Below, one piece after another: positions 1 to 12,395 of a stretch of DNA of 32,244 nucleotides. Below the pieces are notes generated by a model. It made no database searches. It had not been told where the DNA came from and was given only the letters and a program-made list of their open reading frames with translations. Location: the NCBI GenBank assembly GCA_029979085.1, contig JAPOIF010000007.1, positions 1 through 32,244 of the forward strand, given 5' to 3'. This DNA comes from Methanobacteriota archaeon. GTDB taxonomy: Archaea; Thermoplasmatota; Poseidoniia; Poseidoniales; Poseidoniaceae. Position 1 is the stretch's first letter; each line of letters begins with the position of its first letter. A program made the position numbers and the translations under genes.

Positions 1-4014
<4,014 letters not shown>

Positions 4015-4112
4015 TTAGCCCCATCCTTCTAACTGTTAAACACGCCCGACGAGGGTATGTAAAGGTACCTCATGAACAGTCTTCTGTGAGCCGTTTTTGC
4101 CAATGCGAACCC

Positions 4113-4133
4113 CCTTCCAAATCGAAGGTTTTT
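4113..4133 (+). terminator. Terminator-like hairpin with T tract
   Basis: Stem CCTTC (4113-4117), loop CAAATC, stem GAAGG (4124-4128), then five T (4129-4133). It lies in the 239-base divergent region between gyrB and aroD with no plus-strand gene before it. It could end a short upstream transcript or be chance; five base pairs is weak. The rest of this region shows no tRNA or convincing small ORF. A weak TATA-like GTTAAGAA near 4168-4175 sits about 26 bases before the aroD ATG and could give a leaderless message. Confidence 0.25.
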
Positions 4134-4196
4134 CATGTCCAAATCCATCAATTCCCTTCCGTGAGCGTTAAGAAGAAGACGTAGGTCGGTTGAATC

Positions 4197-4994
4197 ATGC
4201 CTGAACCGACCATCTGTGTAGCCCTCGACTCCACGAACCTTGATGATATGGTCGATGAGGCCGCACGCGCATCGACAGCGGGTGCTGACCTCGTTGAAGT
4301 TCGATTTGACCGACTCTACCTCTCAAAGCCCGATCCTGTCATGGTTGAACAAGAGGAGGGCGAACCGAAGAGCGTCATGCCTCCCGAGGCTGAATGGCCT
4401 ATTGCCGATGTATCTTCTGTGGACGCTCAAGAAACCATTCAGAAACTGAAGGATTCAATCGCAGTACCAGTCATCTTCACCCTCCGACCTCCACGAGAAG
4501 GCGGATTTTTCCCAGGAACAGAAGAAGAACGAATCACCATTCTCCAACATGCCATCGATTCTGGTGTAACATGGATTGATCTTGAATCCTCCATCTCTGA
4601 AGACGCACTTGGAAGCCTCATGGCTGCGGCAAAAGACAAGGGTTGTAAGATCGTCTTCTCAAGTCACGATATCAACGGAACACCAAATTCTGAAGACATC
4701 GCATCCTTTGTTCGTGAGAATAGCGATAAAGCAGATTTGGTGAAGTTTTGCTCAACAGCTCACTCCCATCTCGACGCGCTACAAATCGTTGATGCAGCGA
4801 TTGAACTCAAAGGCGAAGGCATCGATTACAGCGTCATGGCCGTTAACAGCGGTGGCGACTGGGCTCGCATCCACGCTCCAGTACTCGGCGTTTCTATGGT
4901 CTATGCAACCCTTTCAATGGAGCACCGAATCAGCGACAAGGGGCTCATCAACGTTCGAGACTTGCGAGATGCTTGGACGCTTCTCGAGTACTGA
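4197..4994 (+). CDS. aroD: 3-dehydroquinate dehydratase, type I
   Basis: This enzyme carries out the third step of the shikimate pathway, dehydrating 3-dehydroquinate through a Schiff base in the cytosol. The 265-residue product shows the type I fold signatures: DLVEVRFDRL (31-40, with Glu34 and Arg36 for substrate binding), TLRPPREGG (95-103), FSSHD with catalytic His157, and DLVKFC with Schiff-base Lys183. The C-terminal loop reads WARIHAPVLG, where many homologues have a Ser before the Arg. An acidic, proline-rich insertion at about 44-72 makes the N-terminal half longer than in compact homologues. The ATG at 4197 is the only sensible start. It has no strong SD, so a leaderless transcript is possible. 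It stands alone between the divergent gyrB and the convergent gene at 5006; no other shikimate gene is in view. Confidence 0.93.
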   Translation: MPEPTICVALDSTNLDDMVDEAARASTAGADLVEVRFDRLYLSKPDPVMVEQEEGEPKSVMPPEAEWPIADVSSVDAQETIQKLKDSIAVPVIFTLRPPREGGFFPGTEEERITILQHAIDSGVTWIDLESSISEDALGSLMAAAKDKGCKIVFSSHDINGTPNSEDIASFVRENSDKADLVKFCSTAHSHLDALQIVDAAIELKGEGIDYSVMAVNSGGDWARIHAPVLGVSMVYATLSMEHRISDKGLINVRDLRDAWTLLEY

Positions 4995-5005
4995 ATCCAG
5001 ATCGC

Positions 5006-6034
5006 TCACTGATTCAGTGAAGGCATCAATTGTTTCTCTTGTTCAATCGATGGTTCCAATCCGGCTCTCATGTAGCGCTTGTTGATGATAAGGGGCGCCA
5101 TCATGATCGAAGCAAAGAAAACGAAGAAGACAATCGAAACGGTCCAGTTCGGCAAAACGATTGAACGTTCAACTGTTGAGATGGCAACGTCTGCTACAAC
5201 AATTTTGTTTTGAACGCCTGCATCCCCTCTTCTTGAGTTATCCCAAGCATCGACGACAATGAAAAATTCCTGATACGTTGGTTGAGAAAACAAGGAAGAG
5301 TGAACCTCTGGACCATCCAATGAAACGCTCATGACGACTGAATCTGTATTTTCATAGGCATGGGCATCTCTGTATGTCTTCCATCCTGTGACATCGAAGG
5401 CAGCCCATTCTGGAGAAACTTCCGTAACAAACTCGTCATCGCTCAGACTTTCACGCTCAAACCAGAATTCGAAATCCTCACTGTGCATTCGATCGTACGA
5501 CCACTCATAATTCTCATATTGAGAGGTGGTCATCAGGTAAATATCCGCTTTTGCAGGTACCGTTGAATTGCCAACAAGACCTTGAATTTCAACACAAATT
5601 GTTGTTCGATGTGCACTCGAAAGGTTCACTCGCAGTGTACCAACACTATCGTTACCAACCAACATTGTTGTTGCAATGTTCGTGGTCAATGTCTCCACCG
5701 GGGTAGCAGAGTGATAGTTTTGATACATCCATGATTCTTCCGGCGAGAGGAGAGGGTCGTAAGATTCACTGCTCGAGTCACTCTCCGGAGGCGGCGAATT
5801 CTTACCACGCCGTCCATCGTCATCCCAATCATCTTCAAAAAACGAGTCCCACCACATGTTGTTGTGTGGAACTTCGGCGTGTCGAGAGATGGTCTCATTC
5901 CAAACGATCGGCGACAGGTCTCCTTTGCAATCATCAATAGCTGCAGAGACGTTGCCATACGAAGGAGCAAATGCGCCACTCAAAAGGGGCACAAGGAAAA
6001 TCGATAGAAGAAGAACCGCTTTTCGCTGCACCAT
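5006..6034 (-). CDS. Exported protein with C-terminal membrane anchor, unknown function
   Basis: I do not recognise a family. From the ATG at 6034 (SD AGGGGTGA just upstream) the protein has 342 residues. It starts with a clear signal peptide (MVQRKAVLLLSIFLVPLLSG) and has a single hydrophobic segment near residues 305-325 (WTVSIVFFVFFASIMMAPLII), then a short charged tail. It is therefore probably exported and held by one C-terminal helix. The region after the signal is rich in Asp, Ser and Pro (DDWDDDGRRG, then a Ser/Glu stretch) and looks like a flexible linker. The frame is open 18 codons further upstream to 6088, overlapping the previous gene, but the signal peptide and SD favour 6034. 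It follows the PKD metalloprotease gene by 50 bases and is probably co-transcribed, suggesting an accessory surface role. Confidence 0.8.
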   Translation of the reverse strand: MVQRKAVLLLSIFLVPLLSGAFAPSYGNVSAAIDDCKGDLSPIVWNETISRHAEVPHNNMWWDSFFEDDWDDDGRRGKNSPPPESDSSSESYDPLLSPEESWMYQNYHSATPVETLTTNIATTMLVGNDSVGTLRVNLSSAHRTTICVEIQGLVGNSTVPAKADIYLMTTSQYENYEWSYDRMHSEDFEFWFERESLSDDEFVTEVSPEWAAFDVTGWKTYRDAHAYENTDSVVMSVSLDGPEVHSSLFSQPTYQEFFIVVDAWDNSRRGDAGVQNKIVVADVAISTVERSIVLPNWTVSIVFFVFFASIMMAPLIINKRYMRAGLEPSIEQEKQLMPSLNQ

Positions 6035-6084
6035 CGAATCACCCCTTATGTCAAGGTTGACGACGAGGTTCTTGAGGCATTCGT

Positions 6085-9000
6085 TCACTCACGTCGACGT
6101 AGGGGGCGAATGTACCCACTCTCATCGTTTCTGCGTTCCTGTTTCGATAGAATCTTTGGAGCCGGAGGTGGCGTGTGATGATCCATACCAAGCAATCCAC
6201 CATCATCAGCATGCTCAACATCATACGTTTCTGCATTCTGTTTTGCTTCTTCTTCGATTTCATTCGGTTGGCGCATGACGAGCCAACCGAGGATAAGAGC
6301 GGCCAAAATCAAGGCAATAAATCCGAGAGCATCGCTTCCAGCATCGGACATCCATGACTTCCACTCATCCCAACTGAAATCAGAAAGGGAGGGGTCAGCG
6401 TCTTGTTCGGGGAGTACTGTAACATCCGTTTCAGCTTCATCACAAAGCCCCATTCCGTCGCAAACCCTTACTCGGATAATCACGTCTTTGGGGTCGTCCC
6501 AAACTACGGTGGCGAGCGTGACGAGGGTATTGGTCGACGTGAACCAATCATTGTCAACAACTTCATCACCATCAGCATCGGTGAGGATGTCTTGTTCCCA
6601 TTCAACTATCAAATCATTGCTGATGGTTTCATCCCTATCAGAGTTGGAACCATCGAGAACATCAAGGTCTCTATAGAACACAAGATCTGCGAGCGATTCA
6701 GCATCAGATACATTGACGATGACTGCCGTTGAGAAGTCTTCGTATATTTCGTCAGGTACATCAATTCCTTGAATCTCTGGAGGTGAATCGATGTGAACGT
6801 TGAATTCAGCCCGAGTCACATCACCCGTCCCAAAGGCATCTCGAACGGTGAGTTTTACCGTATACAATCCCGGTCGCTCATAGGAGTGCCAGGGCATTGG
6901 ATCGTGAACGATTGGCGTTGCGTCACCAAAATCCCAGGTATATTCGAGCAATCCGTTCCAATCTGGCGATTCTTGCTCAAGAGGCACATACTTGCCCTCG
7001 AACTTCTGGTCACCATCTCGAGTTCCGCTTGAATCAAAATACAACATTGCACCTGGTTTGGCTACATTCACACCGTTTTCATCAAAGGTTCTCGACCACT
7101 GATCCGGCAAGCCATTCTCTGGGAAGACGTCCGTATCCATGAGCAACATTCCATCAACCCAAGCATCGAGAATTTGCAACTGAATAATCGGAAGTGGGTT
7201 GGCTACAACCACAACGATGACCTTTGGACTGCTTTGTTCCCCATTCTCATCTGTGACAACGAGTTTAATGATTTGTTCTCCCGGTTCAAGGAAGGAATAC
7301 GCTGGCAGTGTTTTGTTGCTAAATGTCCCATCGGGGAAAGTCCAATTGAAGGTTAAATCGTTGTACGTACCGGTTGTTCCATCGACATCGAAACTGGTTC
7401 GGCCGTCGAATGTGTACGGTACATTGACTTGTGCTTCAGTACTAAGGAAATCGATTTGTGGAGCACCTGTCGCTCCGGATTCCTTGACGATGTAATTCGC
7501 AACAGGCAGTTGGTTGATGACGTTTACACGTAGTTCAGCAATGGAGATGCCTCCATCTTCATCAGTAACGGTAACGGTGATGTTCTTCATGCCCGGAGTG
7601 TCCCACGCAGGAGCAGGATAAAGGGCAGCAGACGATGTTGAGGAGAAATCATCGTTTCGATCCACTTCGACCCCATCGAGATTGACTCCACCCTCAAACA
7701 CCCAGCCCAATGAGAGGTTCTCTCCGTCATCGTCTGTGAAGACATCGGGCATGAGCAAAGGTGTGTAGGTATATGTCGTAAGCTCATCCGAGAAAATCTG
7801 GTAAGGCAATCGATTGTTGACAATAATCTCAATCGTTTTCTGACCAGTATTGACGCCATCTGAAACAGTTAGTGTAAGAATGTAGGTTTGGTTCGGACCG
7901 ACGACGTCACCCCATTCATGATTGGCTGTGTACAGTCCCGTCCCAGACGTTACAGATGAGCCATCGCCCCAGTCCCATTCGAAATCCAAGTACTCGAGCG
8001 GTACGTTATCAGCGGTTTGATAGGCAGAGAAAATGATGCGCTGATTTGTAAGAATTTCAAGTCGATCCGCAACAATGTTGTTGTTAACCGTGATGATTGG
8101 AATCGGTTCAGAGTCATCTGTGATGTTGATTTGATTTATGCTCACATCCGACCACGTACCTCCTACATCCATGACACGAAGAGTTGTGTTGTACAAACCA
8201 GACTGTGCGAAGGAGCGCAAAGGCGATCGCAATCCGGACGTCATGTTATCGTCGAAGTTCCATGTGTAGGCTACCGGCTGATCGAAGTAGGGGAGCGTGT
8301 TGTTGTCCAAGGAGAGTCCCCAAGCATCGAATCCGTCCCCTGTAAACTGAATCTTCTCATAGGTCTGACTGAAATTGCTCGAAACAGAAGCATTGGCAAC
8401 TGGAGCCATGTTGGTCAATGCCTGAGGCGAGGTCGTTTCGGAGTCAAGTACGGCTCCGAGCATGTTTTTCATCGTAAACCTGACCGTGTATTGATCGTCC
8501 TTGTTGGCGGTAAAGTAGACACTGTTCGGGACATGAACGCCTCCTCCTGCTTGAATGCGCGTTGAGATGGAATCAACAACCGTACCGTTGCTGTCCCGAA
8601 CCAAGGCATCAACATCGAGATCTTCGAAGAAGGCGTTGGATAATATGGAATAATTGACCTGAACGGTGTCCGGTGATCCATCACCATCTCTATCGCCCAG
8701 GGTTGTTCCATTCAACATCATGGTCGCAGGAGAGGTAATTCGGGCTGCTTCAATATCGATGGTTCCTTGAGGGTAGGATGGGCCGCATGAGGTGTAATCG
8801 CAATCAGCAACCGTACTTGCATACCACACGATGGCGTAGACTTCATCAGTGAGGTTTCCGAATCCTTGAATCAATCCTGTTGCAACGTTGTTGTTGAAAT
8901 CCAAGTCTTGCGTGGACCAAAGTCCATCAGCGGTCGATTTGTAAACCAATACGCCATCGAAATTTGAGACATCGGATGTGACCCTTAGCGTGAGAGGGGC

Positions 9001-10263
9001 AGGCGAAGCTGAACCTGGTGTGAACTTGAACGAGCGAATTCCCCAACCTTCCATTGTGTGTCCTGTCGAACTCCACGGTGTTGACCAATCAGAATTCGTA
9101 TCTGCAGGAGTGATTCGACAGAACGTCGAGCCACCGCAGGAAGGATTGAGATCAAGATTTGAAAAACCATAGATGCCTTGGTCTGAGTCAATGGTTGCGG
9201 CAATGGAGAAATTTGCAAAAATTTCGCCCATTGTTCGACCGATTTTACCTGATTGACCAGAAACAGGAGACAATGCTAGATTTTCCACACCCCGTCCACC
9301 GGTTGCGGAATCTTGAACGAGTTGTCGAACGGCTGGCCCGCCACCAAGATGGTCTGCCAGATACATCGTAAAGATGAATCCTGCACCGTAATCTGCGTTT
9401 CGTTGATTCCACCAGCGTACGCTCAAATCGGACTGCTGAGTCCAGCCATTGAGATGTCCAGCAAGGGTTCCGTCAGCTCCAAAGCAAAGGTAGATTGCAA
9501 CGTCAGCATTGCCTTCGTCTAGCCATAGATTTTCGTAAGGATCCTGAGCATTATGCAAGAGGTGCTGGAGTTCGTGAGCAATAATTGACTTGCCCCACGA
9601 GAGCGTGATATCTGCAAAATCAACGTACACAACTTCTCGGGTTGCAGCAGTTCCTGGAGAGAAGTAGCCACCGATATTGTAGGCACCATCAATGTCGTAA
9701 ATGACAATTTCAACTTGGCAGTTGTTATCGTTGTCAGGAGGGGCTAGGCCACGCCCATCTTGGTAATCTTTGCCGAAATATGTCGTCATCGTTGGATAAA
9801 TCGTTTGATCCCAGGTCGAGGCCAGATTTTGCAGAACAGTGGACGAAAGCGTGCGTCCTGATTGAACGAGGAAAGCGACTGTAGCCGTTGTCTTTGCAAC
9901 GTACACATTAGTTGAACCACCAGAAATCGGAACCGTCAATGTATCACCAACGACATGCTGAGAACACGTAGATCGCGCCATCGACGGTTGATATCGAATC
10001 TCATCAACCCCAGGGCGACCTTCGTCAATCCATGCTTGTTTGATGAACGAGGTCGCAGAGACGACGGGTTGATCTTCCTCAATCAACAGATATTGAGAGC
10101 CAGTGGCGACATCGAAATTCGTCAAATCACCGTACACAACACCAATATCCTCGACGATATCTTCGACCTCGTTTTCTGCTTCATTTGCTGCGGCTTGACC
10201 CATGACAGAGGTCAACATAAGGAAGACAAGGAACAGGGCTTGAGTAGAGCGTCGTTCAGACAT
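6085..10263 (-). CDS. Secreted membrane-anchored PKD-domain zinc metalloprotease
   Basis: This is a predicted cell-surface protease of 1392 residues. In order: a signal peptide (about 1-26); a gluzincin-type catalytic domain with HELQH at 230-234 and the third zinc ligand probably Glu250 in WLDEG; a calcium-binding-like DRDGDGSPD near 522; at least five PKD-like beta domains centred near 668, 763, 854, 973 and 1109, recognised by repeats such as FEWDWGDG, FNWTFPDG and YTWDFGD; one transmembrane helix near 1308-1326; and a charged tail of about 65 residues, presumably cytoplasmic. HExxH plus WLDEG resembles M30/hyicolysin- or M6-like peptidases, but I cannot fix the family. The ATG at 10263 follows GAGGA at good distance. 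It heads a two-gene unit with the exported protein at 5006 and is divergent from the M28/QC-like gene. It fits the protein-degrading lifestyle attributed to Marine Group II. Confidence 0.9.
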   Translation of the reverse strand: MSERRSTQALFLVFLMLTSVMGQAAANEAENEVEDIVEDIGVVYGDLTNFDVATGSQYLLIEEDQPVVSATSFIKQAWIDEGRPGVDEIRYQPSMARSTCSQHVVGDTLTVPISGGSTNVYVAKTTATVAFLVQSGRTLSSTVLQNLASTWDQTIYPTMTTYFGKDYQDGRGLAPPDNDNNCQVEIVIYDIDGAYNIGGYFSPGTAATREVVYVDFADITLSWGKSIIAHELQHLLHNAQDPYENLWLDEGNADVAIYLCFGADGTLAGHLNGWTQQSDLSVRWWNQRNADYGAGFIFTMYLADHLGGGPAVRQLVQDSATGGRGVENLALSPVSGQSGKIGRTMGEIFANFSIAATIDSDQGIYGFSNLDLNPSCGGSTFCRITPADTNSDWSTPWSSTGHTMEGWGIRSFKFTPGSASPAPLTLRVTSDVSNFDGVLVYKSTADGLWSTQDLDFNNNVATGLIQGFGNLTDEVYAIVWYASTVADCDYTSCGPSYPQGTIDIEAARITSPATMMLNGTTLGDRDGDGSPDTVQVNYSILSNAFFEDLDVDALVRDSNGTVVDSISTRIQAGGGVHVPNSVYFTANKDDQYTVRFTMKNMLGAVLDSETTSPQALTNMAPVANASVSSNFSQTYEKIQFTGDGFDAWGLSLDNNTLPYFDQPVAYTWNFDDNMTSGLRSPLRSFAQSGLYNTTLRVMDVGGTWSDVSINQINITDDSEPIPIITVNNNIVADRLEILTNQRIIFSAYQTADNVPLEYLDFEWDWGDGSSVTSGTGLYTANHEWGDVVGPNQTYILTLTVSDGVNTGQKTIEIIVNNRLPYQIFSDELTTYTYTPLLMPDVFTDDDGENLSLGWVFEGGVNLDGVEVDRNDDFSSTSSAALYPAPAWDTPGMKNITVTVTDEDGGISIAELRVNVINQLPVANYIVKESGATGAPQIDFLSTEAQVNVPYTFDGRTSFDVDGTTGTYNDLTFNWTFPDGTFSNKTLPAYSFLEPGEQIIKLVVTDENGEQSSPKVIVVVVANPLPIIQLQILDAWVDGMLLMDTDVFPENGLPDQWSRTFDENGVNVAKPGAMLYFDSSGTRDGDQKFEGKYVPLEQESPDWNGLLEYTWDFGDATPIVHDPMPWHSYERPGLYTVKLTVRDAFGTGDVTRAEFNVHIDSPPEIQGIDVPDEIYEDFSTAVIVNVSDAESLADLVFYRDLDVLDGSNSDRDETISNDLIVEWEQDILTDADGDEVVDNDWFTSTNTLVTLATVVWDDPKDVIIRVRVCDGMGLCDEAETDVTVLPEQDADPSLSDFSWDEWKSWMSDAGSDALGFIALILAALILGWLVMRQPNEIEEEAKQNAETYDVEHADDGGLLGMDHHTPPPAPKILSKQERRNDESGYIRPLRRRE

Positions 10264-10281
10264 ATGAAATCCTCGGGAAAA

Positions 10282-10308
10282 TGTGATGCTGTATCACAAT
10301 TCATTGTG
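10282..10308. promoter_or_regulatory. Two overlapping inverted repeats, possible operator
   Basis: TGTGAT-gctgt-ATCACA spans 10282-10298 with perfect six-base arms. CACAAT-tc-ATTGTG spans 10295-10308, also with perfect six-base arms. They share four bases and lie between the symmetric TATA-like box at 10318-10330 and the protease ATG at 10263, across the expected transcription start for the minus strand (about 10298). A dimeric regulator bound here would block or modulate protease transcription. The role is inferred; the repeats are seen. Confidence 0.5.
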
Positions 10309-10317
10309 TGGAAATGA

Positions 10318-10330
10318 GGTATTTAATACC
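10318..10330. promoter_or_regulatory. Symmetric TATA-like element between divergent exported enzymes
   Basis: GGTATTTAATACC is a perfect inverted repeat around one central T and contains a TATA-like core. On the plus strand a start about 26 bases downstream (near 10350) would place the SD GGAGGG (10354-10359) and the TTG at 10368 in a short leader. On the minus strand it would start near 10298 and leave a leader of about 35 bases before the protease ATG with its GAGGA. One element could therefore serve both directions. Confidence 0.5.
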
Positions 10331-10367
10331 CCGCGTCTTTAGCATCAATACATTGGAGGGCTCTCGA

Positions 10368-11507
10368 TTGAAGATTTCAGTAGTTTTTACCGCCCTCATT
10401 TTGGCTTCCTTAGCAACACCTGTTTCAGCATCAACAGACCTTTGCGCATCCATTAACGAACTTGAATTCGATGGCCAAAATGCAAATGAAAGCGTTACTA
10501 CACAAGTCGAATTTGGTGCAAGATTGCCAGGTAGCAACGCTTCAAAGGAACTTAGAGATTGGTTCATGGAGACAAGACCATCTTTTGATTGGACGTTGGA
10601 TCCTCATTCGAGAGATGGATACAATCTCACAAATCTGGAGGGCCGGTTGGTTCCTGAAAACGGGCAAGATGAGAGCCCAGTTGTTGTTCTTGCTGCACAT
10701 TATGACTCAAGAGATCGTGCAGAACGGGATTCAAACCAAAGCATGGTCGACGTTCCTATCCCTGGTGCAAATGATGGAGGAAGTGGTGTGGCGGTGCTTT
10801 GGGAACTTGCTCGCATCATCCCCTCCATGAACCTCAGTCATGAAGTGTGGATTCTTCTAACCGATGCCGAAGACCAAGGCCCGACGCCTTCGATGCTCGG
10901 TGCAAAGGCATGGGCAGAGAACCGTACTGATGAAGACATTTCAAGGATTGAGGCATTTCTCCTTGTCGACATGATTGGTGATGCGGATTTGAAGATCTAT
11001 CGCACGTTCCCACCGTACGTCGGAGACGAGGAGGGCGACAGATTGTGGAATGCGGTCGAGACACTTTCTGGACCTCTTGGTTTATTGGACAACATCACAG
11101 ATTGTGACGGCAACCCTGGGTTGGATATCGTTAATTTGTCAACAACGGATGGTGTCATCGATGATCACGTTCCTATGCTCAATGTAGGCATCCCAGCCAT
11201 CGATTTCATTGACATCCGGTACGGCGTGAACGCAACTGCATGGCAAGGATATTGGCACACGCACGACGATACCCCGGACAAAGTTTCTGCAGAATCACTC
11301 GCTCACATTGGACGTTTGCTTGAACTTGGCTTAAGAGAAGGAGCATGGCTGGATGTTGAGACCAATCAATCCGATGTGTCGCCTACTGTCGTGGAAGACC
11401 AAACATCGACCTACAGTCCACTGGTTACTGGATCCGTTTTTGCAGTTATCGCCCTTATTTTCGTGGCATTTCTCGGCCTTCACGAAAGCGTGCGTTTGAA
11501 ACGGTAG
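10368..11507 (+). CDS. Secreted M28-family enzyme resembling glutaminyl cyclase, membrane-anchored
   Basis: Numbered from the TTG at 10368, the 379-residue product has a signal peptide (KISVVFTALILASLATPVSA), an M28-type metal hydrolase domain and a C-terminal helix near 353-370. Likely metal and catalytic residues are His111 (AAHYDS), Asp136 (GANDGGSG), Glu168-Asp169 (TDAEDQG), Asp201 (LVDMIGD) and His297 (WHTHDD). DDHVPMLNVGIPAIDFID and WHTHDD resemble animal-type glutaminyl-peptide cyclotransferase more than ordinary aminopeptidases, so the product may cyclise N-terminal Gln or act as an aminopeptidase; sequence alone does not decide. The frame is open upstream to an ATG at 10308. However, the TTG has SD GGAGGG at ideal spacing, follows the TATA-like box correctly, and places the signal peptide at the N-terminus. 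It is divergent from the PKD protease, suggesting joint action on extracellular peptides. Confidence 0.87.
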   Translation: MKISVVFTALILASLATPVSASTDLCASINELEFDGQNANESVTTQVEFGARLPGSNASKELRDWFMETRPSFDWTLDPHSRDGYNLTNLEGRLVPENGQDESPVVVLAAHYDSRDRAERDSNQSMVDVPIPGANDGGSGVAVLWELARIIPSMNLSHEVWILLTDAEDQGPTPSMLGAKAWAENRTDEDISRIEAFLLVDMIGDADLKIYRTFPPYVGDEEGDRLWNAVETLSGPLGLLDNITDCDGNPGLDIVNLSTTDGVIDDHVPMLNVGIPAIDFIDIRYGVNATAWQGYWHTHDDTPDKVSAESLAHIGRLLELGLREGAWLDVETNQSDVSPTVVEDQTSTYSPLVTGSVFAVIALIFVAFLGLHESVRLKR

Positions 11508-11573
11508 GTCTGCGTGCGCGGATACACTGGGAAAACGTGTTTATCGCGCACCAGCCGTCATTGAGGACTTACC

Positions 11574-12395
11574 ATGGACATTAACGAACGACGTGAAGCA
11601 CTCCGTGCACGTGTTCGTGAGAAACTATCAGGAGAAGAACCTGAAACAGAGGAACTCGTTGTCCAAGAGACTGAAGTGATTGCTGCGACAACGGAGGGTG
11701 AAGATCTTCTTCTCATTGAAGAAACGAATGGCCTTCTTGCGCTTGCATCGTCGCTCATCTTTATTGGTAGTGTTCTTGGAATCATCACTGGAATACTGCT
11801 TTTGCAAGGAAATCCTGCAGAATTATTGAACGATTCTTTGGACCAGGAGAGTGTCGTCGATGTCTATGGAATTGTTCTCCTGGCTGAATCGGGCGAATCG
11901 ATGGAGGACGTCTTGATTGAACTCATCGATGAAGATACGAAGGAGGTTATACAGACGACTGAAACCAACTCCTATGGATATTATCAATTTGAGAATGTGG
12001 TTCCTTCATCCCATATTCTTCGCGTTTCATCTGAAGGGTTTGTGACGATTGAACGAACCTTCACGCCAAACACCGCCACACAAACTCCCTTCACGCTTAG
12101 TGAAGGAAACGGAACTGTCGAGGAAGATTTCACAGAAACCAACTCTGGATGGTCCTTGGAAAACGCCATAGCACTCTCAACTGGAATTGCATTGGTCACC
12201 ATACTTGCAGGTGTGATCGGAATCAAAGCAGCCGTTGATTCACGCAAGGCAAGCAACTATCGCAGAACACAATACCTTGCTGGATTCGCTTTGTTCAGTC
12301 GAGGGTTCATTATTTTCGGACCCTTCCTCATTCTCTGCGGCATGGGATTAATGATCCTGGCCAAGGACGAATTCCAACATCCTGAGGTGGAGTGA
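11574..12395 (+). CDS. Membrane protein with carboxypeptidase-regulatory-like domain
   Basis: The 273-residue protein has a charged N-terminal region (1-50), a membrane helix at about 55-78, a beta-rich domain at about 96-175 and two further helices near 198-221 and 235-263. The middle domain has the pattern of carboxypeptidase-regulatory-like (transthyretin-like) domains: VYGIVLLAESGESMEDVLIE, then TNSYGYYQFENV, then an SSEGFV turn. It should lie outside the membrane between helices one and two. The precise function is unknown; such domains usually stabilise or bind carbohydrate or protein partners. The ATG at 11574 has only a weak GAGG before it. Its stop overlaps the start of the dTMP kinase gene (TGATG), so the two are translationally coupled. 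Confidence 0.8.
   Translation: MDINERREALRARVREKLSGEEPETEELVVQETEVIAATTEGEDLLLIEETNGLLALASSLIFIGSVLGIITGILLLQGNPAELLNDSLDQESVVDVYGIVLLAESGESMEDVLIELIDEDTKEVIQTTETNSYGYYQFENVVPSSHILRVSSEGFVTIERTFTPNTATQTPFTLSEGNGTVEEDFTETNSGWSLENAIALSTGIALVTILAGVIGIKAAVDSRKASNYRRTQYLAGFALFSRGFIIFGPFLILCGMGLMILAKDEFQHPEVE

Noticed and set aside
10282-10298. CRP site
   Set aside because: TGTGA and TCACA arms look similar, but the spacing is seven rather than six and no CRP-family regulator is seen; it is kept only as an unnamed inverted repeat.
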